Shown one piece after another: positions 53,808-64,000 of a DNA stretch of 64,000 nucleotides. The DNA comes from Crambe crambe. Its lineage: Eukaryota; Porifera; Demospongiae; Poecilosclerida; Crambeidae. The stretch is taken from positions 1,302,001 to 1,366,000 of the forward strand of contig OZ004596.1 in assembly GCA_963924555.1 (NCBI GenBank), given 5' to 3'. Each line of letters starts with the position of its first letter. Within the stretch, counting starts at the first letter, position 1. Both the position numbers and the translations under genes were made by a program. The notes under the pieces were generated by a model that saw only the letters and a program-made list of their open reading frames with translations, was not told where the DNA came from and did no database searches.

Positions 53808-53964
53808 CAGGGGTTTTCAGGTTGGTTGGCCAGTAGAATTTGCACATGTGCAAGATAAATTCAAGCGAGCACAATATATAAATGCAATGATCTTAAATTT
53901 TGCGAGCACGAATTTAATTCTGCACAGTCGGCAAATTTTGTGTCAACCAACCTGAAAACCCCTG
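53808..53964. mobile_element. MITE 4 upstream of BLM
   Basis: 157 bases flanked by TA with perfect inverted ends of about 21 bp starting caggggttttcaggttggtt. AT-rich core, no coding. Confidence 0.87.
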
Positions 53965-53966
53965 TA

Positions 53967-55360
53967 GTACGCTAGTAGCTAGTTAGCTACATACGCACCT
54001 AACTCCTTCTAACTCCCTGTCAGGGTCTTGGCTCACAGAAACAGAGGTATCCATATCATCCTTAGGTTCAAAGGTTATTATAGCCTAATGCGCAATAATA
54101 AATGAACTGTCTTTGTTTCAGAAACGTTTCTGAAATTTCTTGCATAGCCGGGCCCATAAATAAAATGCGCATACGGTAAAAGCATACCCGGTACCCACAA
54201 CTAAAAAGGTTGCTAGAACGTGTGTACGTGTGCTGTATAAATTGTTTGCGCATGCGCATAATGAACAGAACCCAAAAATAATCAAGTAATTAAAGTACAA
54301 AACTTTTGCCTGTGCTTATAAGCAGCTGTAGGTAATTCTATAGAAAGATGCATAAAATGTACAGCAAGGCTAACTATTACAGTGAGGCAATGAAGTATAC
54401 AAAAAAAGTGGTTATGTATTATAGGGCATGATACTGGGAAAGAAAATAGACTCTTATTGATGGTGGTTTGAATTATTGAAGTGAAGTGGCAAAGTGGTGA
54501 GCCTAGAATAATATATTACTCTGTTATGAATGTTGGGTTGCAAAAAAAGAAAAGAAAATTAAGACATTGTCTAGATGATGAATGTGCAGAGGCTGTCTAG
54601 AAGAAGTTATGCTGTGAAGTGATGGCAGTTGAGTAGACAAAGTTCTGCTGATCTGCAGTGGTCTGCATTGAAAACAGTAGCAATAACAATGTCATAACAA
54701 GCTCTGATACATCTATTTCCGTAGTTTAATACAATATTAGGCATCTTAAGCACACCCCAGCATATTTTGAGACTAAATACACCCCTGAAATGCATACAGT
54801 GGACCCCCCCCCCCCCCCCCCAACCCAGTGTGGACCCCTAAAATGCATACAGTGGACCCCCACCCAATGTGGACCCCTGAAATGCAAATCCATATAGTGG
54901 ACCCCCTCAATGTGGACCCCTAATGCACCCCCTCCCCCTTGAAATGAAGTCGAGTGTCTCCCATCAGCACACTATGCTACAGCTGGCCATTAACTTTTTA
55001 CTTTAGTTTCACTCCATTTAGGCAATGTTCTCTACTGAAGTGGTTGACAGAGTGGGCCAGAATCATTGCCACTAACTAGAGTTAAAGTGGTTGATAGTGG
55101 GCCAGAAGCAGTGATTATTTCCTTTCCAATAATAACACCTGGTAATGGAGTCTGGTGAGATATACAAACGAAAGGTCACCTCCCACCATCCCATCTCTAA
55201 TGGCTATCTTGTTTTACTATTACAACAAATCCTTAGCAACCAGTGCTCGGGTTGAGTTGTTAGAGTTGTGTGAGTGTTTGTGTTGGCACTATGTTGTGTC
55301 ATAAATTGGGGCAAATTTTCTCAGGCATTTTGTGTAGGATTTCACAACTTCTTTCTTTAC
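53967..55360. other. Intergenic DNA between the MITE cluster and ISL-B
   Basis: No gene supported. Contains a C run at 54806-54822 and a tggaccccc minisatellite-like stretch (about 54795-54935, unit aatgcatacagtggaccccc and variants). The 3' UTR of ISL-B probably occupies the right part. Confidence 0.5.
54795..54935. repeat. Degenerate tandem repeat, C-rich
   Basis: Four or more diverged copies of tggacccc(c)(t)aaatgcataca units, one of them with an expanded C homopolymer. Confidence 0.75.
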
Positions 55361-58300
55361 TCAACTTACCATGGGAGAGGAGTAGTCTGCAGCCGGGTCA
55401 AAGTGCGGGATGGAACTGGTTGGAGAGGTCCATGCAGGGTTCTGCTGGTAGGTGACTATGGGAGAGACGGCTGTATGGGTGGGTGTGGAAGGGATCGGCT
55501 GGATGGCATCGTAACTAGATGGGACTGGAGGGTATGTGAAAGCAGGCATGCCAGGGTGAGGGGAGATTTGGCCCATACTGTCGGGGGTCAGTGGTGTTTG
55601 CGGCGTTAGTGGAGGCAGCACCGACTACAGAGAAAGAGAGAGAGAGGTGTTAGCTACTTATAGGGGAAAAGATAAAATTGAACAAAGGCGCTAGTCTTCT
55701 CATAACCATCTCTTTGTGAGATAATATGGCACCAGGATTAAAATTTGGAGGTGAACCATCACTCTAAAATTCCATTGCCTCCTTTTGTGTATCCCTAACT
55801 GTAGCCGATCAGATATGTTCCCCATAACATATCTTTACGCTTGGCTCACCACGATCGACCTCCCAAACCACCAGCCACATCAAGGACAGGTTGGAACAGG
55901 AAGCCAACTAACACCTGATACCAGAGAAAACCAAAAGCACAAGAAAAATCTGTAGGAGTGGACCACACAGCATGGCAACCACTGTAGCTAGGTGGGCAGT
56001 GGGAAAATCCTCCGGTCATGTATGTAACTAACTAGTATACAGCCTGTTCTCTGCTCCCCAAGCCTTTATACATGAATGTACCGGTACATACATGGTACAT
56101 ACATGGGTATATGAGCCCAGCTAAGTTCCTGTTGTGGCATGTATGGTGTGTTAGTTTGTGGGTTATTTAGGGACATGGGAACAGTCCTATACCTGCCACA
56201 CCGGCGGATGGCATGTGTCCGTCCCTCCGGTGTTGCCAGGATTATCTCACTGCCAGGAATGCTTTTGTCTAGCGGCTACATACCAGCTTCTTTATGACTC
56301 CATCCAATCCTTTCTGCATACGCTTACACACGTCAGAGAAGACTAATCATTAAGAAATGAGTTCACCTTTTGACCTGTTCACTAAAACTGGAAGTGAACA
56401 AGTCCTAGAATTCAATTACTTCATTTTTCATCATGTACTTAGTTAGCTCTGTTGTATAGCCTACCATGTTGTAATGTTCTCTTGGAAGTATCCTTGATTC
56501 ACATTGAGGTCAGTGAGCTCACATGGGAATTTTTCAATGCCACTGCTAGATCAGAGACAGTACTTAGACACATCTATTCACCTCCCACTAGTTCAGTCCC
56601 ACCTTCCCACCACCCTCTGAGACTTACATTGGATCCAGCTTGTTGCATGGCTTGCTGCTGCTGCAAACGTGCTGCTTCATGCTGGATTGCCTTCTTCTTA
56701 TCCTTGCACCGCTTATTTTGGAACCAAACTCGAATCACCCTCGGGTTCAATCCAGTGATCTCGACCAAGTGTTCTTTCATGAGGGCATCTGGTCGAGGGT
56801 TGGTGGCATAGACGGTTCTCAATGTCTGTAGCTGCTGTTCAGAGAGGACAGTACGGACTCGTGGACCCTTTTCTGAGTTGGAACGCTTGGTGGTTCCACC
56901 TCCTGAGTTTGCCGATCCTCCAAGGGAGGTGGAGTCATTGTGGGTGGAGTTTGTGTGGTTATCGTTTTGATTGTTTGAGCCGTTGTAGTTCTCCACACTG
57001 GAAGGATCTGAGAGAAAAAAAAAAAAGGAGAAAGAGTTTAACACGATTCAAGCCACACTTTACTATGCTCCAGATATACTATTAACAAATTTTTTAGGGG
57101 GTGAAACTTTTGCAAGGTAATTTTAACAGAATAAAATTATCCACAAGAAACAACGGAATTTATTTTGGTTCTCTGCGGTAGTAGAGATACATACATGTAT
57201 TGTAACTAGCTAGCATTTTAATTAATGCGTTGGTTCTTAATTCAGGAATGAAAGCATAATATTCATTGTCTTTAATGGCAGGCTCTGTCTAAAGTGGGGA
57301 GGGAAGAGGGGTGCACTACAGAGACAGGCAGTAAACAATGGCTGAAATATAGCCCATGTTTGCACAGCATCTCTATGGATGCTCAGGTGGTGGACCTTCG
57401 ATTATTTTCATGATAATGTGTGTACATGTGGTGTAGTGTCTAGACGACGCAGGAAAAGGATGGGAGAGAGAAAGAATGCAGGTACGTACGCACAAGGGTG
57501 GATTCAAAAAAGCTTGCATGTGGTACTGATTTTCAGTTTTTCTTAAGTGAAAAACAAACGGTGCACAATTTGTTGAAGTCACAATAAAGTAGTCAGCTGC
57601 TGCAATTATTGCAATAATGTGGCTGAAAGAGGGAGAAATGAATGTAGAAAGATTAAAACCACACAGCCTACCATCCATCAAGGATCCTTTGTTGGTCTAT
57701 TTTCTCATTTTCGCCCCCTCTATTGTACTGTTAAGTCCTCGTGGTTCCATATTTGGCCACCTGCCTACCACAGAAACATCTCCATCCTATTGTTAATGAA
57801 TAGGGGCAACCCCGAGCAGCTTCAGCTCAAATGATCCACTCTATATTCAGACGATTTAACAATCCTTTAACCTTACATTATGAGAAATAAAATGGCTATT
57901 CCTGGAAGGATATGGTTGGTGCAGATGCCTGACTCTGCTAAAGGAGAGCATTTGGCAGTGACTAAATGGACGGCACTAACATTGGTCACTCCACCCTGAC
58001 CCGGTTTGGCCAGCATCTCAATCTATAAGGAAGCCCACTCCAAAGCTGGTCCCTAAAAGAGCAAGGCATGAGTCCACCAGGCCAGCTGCATTGGGATATG
58101 TGGTAGGCAAGAATACCAAGTTAGTCCATCACACAGAGCAGCATCGATGGCAAGGTTCAAATAGGACAGGTTCTTCATGAATGACAGTTTTTTTGTATGA
58201 GTACAAAAATCACCACCATAGCTATGCAAACTCTCTATTTGTGACAGAGATCATATCTCATTAGCTAGTGTATGGAGCAAGAGATTCTTTAACTTAGCTC

Positions 58301-61300
58301 TTTGTAATAATAACTTAGGAATGGAACTATTATTAGGAAGAGATGGCCTCATTATTAGCTCGTGTACTCATTTCTTGAACCCCGGCACTCAATTTAATAA
58401 TGTTAAGAGATCCCCAGCAATAATGATGAGAGATCCCCAGCAATAATGATGAGAGATCCCCGGCACTCAATTTAATAATGATGAGAGATCCCCGGCACTC
58501 AATTTAATAATGATAAGCTATACATGCACTTCAAGGAAAAGATTGGTCTACAGCTGAAGACCAAACATGCCAAGAAAAGAGAACAATGCAGTACATTGTG
58601 TCATGGAGTTAACACAGGGAGGGGGAGTTTGAAGAGCTAAACACATACATGTAAGCCCTCAGGGAGCTAGCTAGCTAGTCCAAGCGGCGGCTTACTCACC
58701 AGTTGGAGAATCCATGTTATCATGCTGAAGGAGATCATAATCACTCTTACAGAAAAGCTTGCCATTGCTAACCCCAAACTGCTCCCCCTGAATGAGGTGC
58801 TTATCACAAGAGGAACAGCAGAAACACTCCACATGGTAAACCTATGAAGATGAGGGAGAATAACGCTTTATAATAATTACTGTATGGAAGAACGTTAACA
58901 TTCATGATGTTTTCTAACATTACTAACTACATTATATATCTGCAATTATGGAGAATAGATATATCACTGCATCATATTCAAATATTTGCACCCTTGAATA
59001 CAATGACACTTGACACTGCCTCTCTTATAGGGGAGTCGTCATGCAGTGCATTGAGAAATGGGTAGGAGTTTAAGCAAGAAAAGAAAAAAAGTATCCAGCT
59101 CTTCTGTCTAGAAGTGCTAGGCATCAGGTTGTAGCCGAGACATTGGAGAATGCGATTGACATAGAACTGAAAAGACACTCTCAATGCAGCAAAAGTGTTG
59201 TGACACAAATAATTGAAAAAGGTGATTACAAAGAAAAGAGAAGCTGTTAGACTCCATCCATTGCACCCAGCTAGCGACAATTACATTGTGATCAACCGAT
59301 TCAGTCTTTTATAAGACGTGTCCACTGAACTCATAAAAAGATCTATGCCAGTTAGCACCTAAGGTGAAACAAAGGTCAAAGTAGCTTCTTCCGTAGGCAT
59401 ATAATGGAGTACGTATGCAAGTATTAACAGTAGCTGTGCATTTAGACTTGCATAAAAGTAAGTCTACAATACATCCCAACTGTTACAAAAGCTATTTTGG
59501 AGTCAAATCAGTTTTAAAATAGTTTTTCCAGGTGAGTAGGTTCCTCTTTTGGAATTACATTGCTAAACGAGGGGGTCATAACAACAAGCAGGGTGATCAC
59601 CAAGGCAACTAGCTATTTTCTTGTTGCTAGGCAACCATGCACGTATGCAGGTGTTGCGTGTGTGTGCAAAGTTCTCAGATATATCCCAGTGAGAGAGCCA
59701 GCTTGCTAGCTCACTGAGTGGCCATGGCCTGCACACATTCCCAGGGGGAAAAAGAAGCAGCTGGAAAAATGATACTTGATCACATACCATGTCTTTTGCT
59801 CTCATGACCAAGTCTTCATCAGAGATGGACCGGAGGCAGGAAAAACACTTCACCCCATATCCAAAGAGCCTGTATGAAGGAAAAAGAGCAATGAATGCAT
59901 TTAGCCAGTGGAATGTCTTATTCAGTACATGGGGTGTTAAAGATTGGCAAGGCGAGTCTTTTAGTACGGAAATGGCAATAAAAATTAATAATGAGTTTGC
60001 TCACTTTGAATCTCTACATGGAGATAGATCAAGATAATTATCTTTTCTTAAGGTAAATTTGCCAAGGCAGTGAGTTTCGATCTCCACTTTTCCACTCTGG
60101 CAATTATTATAAGTTGAATTGATAGAGCGATACAAAAAGAGCATTATTCCAGAGTCACATACTGAGGGAATTCAGCTACTATCTATATCCATAGAGCTGG
60201 AAGGATCACAGGTCATTCTCCAAGGAAATGACAAAAAATTTCAAGTGCTTCAAGGTAATCTATTTTTGTTTCCTAGTTATTTCTGCACTCCATGGCTATA
60301 GTCCATTATTTCAATGGAATTTCCTAAGTGGGTTCTGATTTCATTTAAAGTCTTTTTTCCCTCTGAGCTAAAAGAGGTCACATCAGATTACCAGCGAGCC
60401 ATCTCACACTGTACTTAGAGCAGAGAGTGTATTGTGGCTATCCAACCCTCATTAGTTTGCCATGAGGAGTCTTCGGTTACATGACTTATCATTGGCTTTC
60501 ACTCCCCCTCACCAGGCCTCACCCTCGCCCATGCAGTACCCACAAGGGTAAGCTCCAAGGACTCTGTTCCTCTATTAAAACAAGCAGTCATGCAAATATG
60601 TGGTTTAGCCGACCACCAGCTGTTATATTGTGAGGGGGACAACCACCAGTTGTTGTGTGCAGGGGGGGTGTGACCCCTGACCACAAACTGTTGTGTGCAG
60701 GAGAGATGCAACTCCTGACCACTAGCAGGGGGGGATATAACCACTGACCACAATCTGTTGTGTGCAAGGGCCCACAGTTTGTGGTATATTCACATGGAGG
60801 CTGCTTAGGGAGGATAGTAGTTGGGGAAGGAGGGGGGGGGGGGGGGCAGCTGCATGTCATTCAAGCATGAAAACGCAAGCTGCATGAGAGTGTGTAATCA
60901 TGATATACTATTGTGTACTATGTAGGAGATGTGGTTAATGTGTGGTTTGGTGCTGGAACTTTGACAGACAGATAAGGATGCGGATTAAGAGCATTGGAGA
61001 GGGTAGGGCTGCATGCTTGCAACCAGGTGCCCAGGAGGCTGAGCTTTTATGGTTTCTATTATAACTATAGCAGAAGATATCTACCCTCAAAATCTCAGCC
61101 CTGGTCGTATGTCAACAGTAACTAAACCAGCTGTCCTTATGTACACCTATTTAGAGTTAGTCACTGGAAGTTTTGAATCTAGAGTCTTCGTTGTCTGCAC
61201 AAACAACATAACAGAGACCACATGCATTGGACATAACACAACTTAATCAATGCCTACTCAGCAAATATAGGATCCAATCTCAGCCTGACTCTGGTTCCAG

Positions 61301-63674
61301 ACTTCTGGATGTTTTCCAGTTTGTATTCTGGCACAGTCTGTAGACTGGAAGGTGTTGCCATACCAATGAATGTTCCTATTACCACAATAGATATCTATGT
61401 TGTACATGATATGTTATTTTACAAGTGGTGTGGATGTGGGGAGGCTGGCTCGGCATGTACATTACATGTACCACATATAGTGTGTAGGCCCAAAAACACA
61501 CTATTGATAGTCCACATGGCAACCGTCAAAGATGAAACTAACCAAGAGAGAGACAAGAGAAGTTGAGGATTAGGTGTTGCAAAATGAGATATCAGTTAAA
61601 ATACCAGTGGAGCTAACCAGCATAGAGAGGCAATGTGGGCATTTTGGAGACCATGCAGTACGTCTCCTGCCAGGACTAAGTGTATGTCCCTCCCTTTCAG
61701 GGGTGGATAATAAATAATACACATGTCATTCAATGAGACACAGAAAAGGTCCTTACTTTAATGGCTTTTCAGGGACGTCCCCATTGAGGGATTCTGCAAT
61801 GTACATGTATTTAATGAAATTCATTGAGGTACAAAGAGACACAGTGTTTACTTCCTCTTTCCCTCTTTCCTGGAAAGACAAGAGCCCTTCAAAAGTTTAC
61901 ACAGCAATGGCTGTCTTCTAGTGACCACACACTTCATTAAGGGTCAAATAACCACCAGTGACACCACCAACACCAGATTAATGACCAGCTTGCTCTCATG
62001 AGCACTTTACAAGAACTTATGTAAGTGACAGTAACATCACAGGAAAACAGAGCAAGAATTCTTGTTGTGAGCAGGGACACAGATTGCTTCTTCACATGGT
62101 CATCCATCAATTGATCTTCAATTCTTTAAAAAAAAATAATTAGGATGCATCTTGATAGCTAATGCTGTCGTGGTGACAGTATCTCTAACAACTGAGCTGG
62201 GTGTTTAATTTTAATACTCTCTATATATATACAGCTAAGGCAGTCCTCAATGTGCTAAGGCAGTCCTCGTGTGGTGTCCTGCTAAGGCAGTCCTCAATGT
62301 GGTGTTCTGCTAAGGCAGTCCTCAATGTGGTGTCCTGCTAATTAAGACAGTCCTCAATGTGGTGTCCTGCTAATTAAGGCAGTCCTCAATGTGGTGTCCT
62401 GCTAATTAAGAATCCTTTTAGGCTAATAGTGCACTAGGTCACATGAAGTCACTAATATACGGCTGGTTGAGTGTGATGGGGATGCAACTGGTACATGGGA
62501 CATTGTAACATCATAGCTATCAAACTTACCACAGACTAGCTTCCTGGCCAGGAAACTATGGATTGAATATCTCCTAACAGGCTAGCCAGCAAGTACATTC
62601 TGTTGTGTTGTGTACATGACACAGCAGACTGACATGGCAAGCGCACATTCCAACCAAATTGTTTAGCTGTGAGCTAACCAGACTATACAGAGAGTGCGCT
62701 GCTGAGGACATGCTGGTCCCATTCAAATCTACATCTCACCTACACACTCCACTGTTCTCCCACATGGAGCGTGCTCAAAAATGCAAGTTGAGAAGTGTTA
62801 ACAGACAGAGAGCAGTGGGCAATAGAGACGGGACACCAACCACCTCCATTAAATACCAACCCTTAATGATTATAAGTAAATCACTGGTGTAATGGAAAGG
62901 ACTTTCCCTTAAAATCAGATCTCTGACCTATTAATTAAGGACTTGGATGCAGGGCAGGGTGGGGGGTGGTTACCATAGAAGCAATGTACATAGGATTTCT
63001 TTGACCACCTTTGAATGCTGGAAATGGAAGCGATCTCTTTAGTTAGTATTATATGGAGAGGGGTCCTTTACTAGCTACGTCCCAAACTTCCTTTATCAGC
63101 AATTATGGTCAGAGTGTAATATGATATATGAGGATGGACACACAGGGTCATCGACAGAGACCAGCTGGAGCCAGGAATAGCTGGGGTGCATTGTAATTCT
63201 AGCACCACGCCATGTGAGCAGGACTAGACTAAAAAAAAACATGTAATGTCACATCCTGTACATGGAGAGTCAACTAAGATGGCATGATCAGAGATAGAGA
63301 TAGAAGCATTTTTAAACAGACACCACACCATGGAGGAAAAGGTACCAATAATAATAACAACAACATCAGACTATCAGTACTTAGGTGATTATTGGGAGAA
63401 TATCTTTGGTGAAAATTTTTATTTCCCAGCTGCCTCCCTCCCTAGGCCTTAGCAGCTCACCTGATGTAGTCCTTCTTGCAGTATGGTCGTCCTTCCTTCA
63501 AGAAGCAAGTGTTTCTTTCATCGAGGTTGACCTGACACTCATGGCAGATGAGACAGGAGGCGTGCCACTCCAGGTCGGGTGAGACTCGGAGGCGATATTC
63601 GTCCTCGATAGGCTTCCTGCACCCATAGCACAGCTTGACATTGCTGGGGGAGTGCATATCCGAGTGGTCGGATT
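55361..63674 (-). CDS. ISL: Islet-type LIM-homeobox transcription factor, copy B (5' exon outside window)
   Basis: Exons seen: 63461-63674 (LIM1: [20 protein letters not shown]), about 59789-59870 ([20 protein letters not shown]), about 58698-58842 (LIM2: [20 protein letters not shown]), about 56626-57008 (linker and homeodomain) and 55361-55625 (C-terminus, stop 55361). The homeodomain is strongly Islet-like: [53 protein letters not shown]. The C-terminus shares [20 protein letters not shown] with copy A. The LIM1 exon starts in the same phase as in copy A (G|AA TCC), so the missing first exon should again be a very short one, right of base 64000. Introns here are much longer than in A (up to 3.6 kb). 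Nuclear developmental regulator by homology. Confidence 0.9.
55626..56625 (-). other. ISL-B intron (homeobox to C-terminal exon)
   Basis: No coding exon found. Contains only short direct repeats such as tacatggtacatacatggg near 56085-56110. Confidence 0.5.
57009..58697 (-). other. ISL-B intron with short tandem repeat
   Basis: No coding exon found. At about 58385-58520, copies of an (c)ggcactcaatttaataatga/tgagagatcccc unit are arranged in tandem. Confidence 0.55.
59871..63460 (-). other. Largest ISL-B intron
   Basis: 3.6 kb without a supported exon on either strand. It holds degenerate tandem repeats at about 60600-60780 (unit around gaccacaaactgttgtgtgc), a G run at 60829-60846 and a repeat at 62230-62410 (gctaaggcagtcctcaatgt + ggtgtcct, about six copies). 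Confidence 0.6.
62230..62410. repeat. Tandem repeat, 28-35-bp unit
   Basis: About six copies of aaggcagtcctcaatgtggt + gtcctgct, later ones with an extra aatta, in the large ISL-B intron. Confidence 0.85.
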
Positions 63675-63711
63675 CTAGAGGGGAACACAAAGAAAACACC
63701 ATGGGTAAATA

Positions 63712-63854
63712 TGGCAGTAAATGAGTCAGTAAATGTGTCAGTAAATGTGTCAGTAAATGTGTCAGTAAATGGGTCAGTAAATGGGTCAGTAAATGTGTCA
63801 ATAAATGGGTCAATAAATGTGTCAGTAAACATGTCAGTAAATGGGTCAGTAAAT
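63712..63854. repeat. 12-bp minisatellite next to the LIM1 exon of ISL-B
   Basis: About a dozen copies of gtcagtaaatg(t/g) (variants gtcaataaatgg). The 12-base period keeps frames open on both strands, giving spurious Thr/Asp/Phe- and Leu/Thr-rich frames. It lies 38 bases upstream (minus sense) of the LIM1 exon. Confidence 0.92.
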
Positions 63855-64000
63855 TATACATAGATAGGTAGCAATTTATTTGTTGCCCTGTGCAAAACCA
63901 CAAACTGCAGTAGTTACAACAGGTTTTTATTAGTGTGAGCCAGAATAATTTATTAAACCTAAGATACCAGCTAGATAAATGTATAATGCTTGTGGCTTTG

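Noticed and set aside
55274-55609. Plus-strand frames over the ISL-B C-terminal exon (and the similar one at 43672-43983)
   Set aside because: They are antisense shadows of the conserved Islet C-terminal exons; their similarity to each other follows from the paralogy.

Overview
The window is animal nuclear DNA: split genes with mostly short GT-AG introns, about 40% G+C by eye, many small TA-flanked inverted-repeat elements, and metazoan gene families (Islet LIM-homeobox, USP3, SPRYD3, mitochondrial Lon, DDX59, BLM). Compact gene spacing, a giant beta-helix/seven-pass protein and a clan-3-like P450 array suggest an early-branching invertebrate. A demosponge is my best guess, but this rests on general impression and not on a diagnostic marker.

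Layout. 1-3.5 kb, minus: USP3-like deubiquitinase, 3' end cut by the window edge. 3.8-4.4 kb, plus: small, previously unremarkable single-pass membrane protein divergent from USP3. 6.0-12.4 kb, plus: five-finger C2H2 transcription factor whose first coding exon follows a huge (TC)n pyrimidine tract. 12.8-31.2 kb, minus: five tandem, apparently intact microsomal cytochrome P450 genes (here called CYP-A to CYP-E) plus a P450 relic between D and E. They form two groups (A/D/E and B/C) and show a gene-conversion chimera, GC-AG introns, an intron loss, and nested and simple transposon insertions dated by empty sites in sister copies. 31.3-31.7 kb: relic of a non-LTR retrotransposon 3' end. 31.8-33.2 kb, plus: intronless SPRYD3 orthologue. 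33.3-37.3 kb, plus: intronless 1.3-kresidue beta-helix/7TM surface protein. 37.9-43.3 kb, plus: 17-exon mitochondrial Lon protease. 43.7-45.6 kb, minus: first Islet-type LIM-homeobox gene (ISL-A). 45.8-48.5 kb, plus: DDX59-like helicase. 48.5-52.7 kb, minus: BLM/RecQ helicase. 52.9-54.0 kb: four inverted-repeat MITEs side by side. 55.4-63.7 kb and beyond, minus: second Islet-type gene (ISL-B), 5' end outside the window.

Gene relations. The P450 array is a local amplification of one detoxification/oxidation gene and the most dynamic part of the window. The two Islet genes lie in the same orientation on either side of the tail-to-tail DDX59/BLM pair and share exon phases and a C-terminal motif, so they are probably an old duplication. 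The remaining genes are conserved housekeeping or signalling genes with no evident pathway link. Exon boundaries were placed by hand from splice motifs and family knowledge; coordinates marked 'about' may be off by a few bases.
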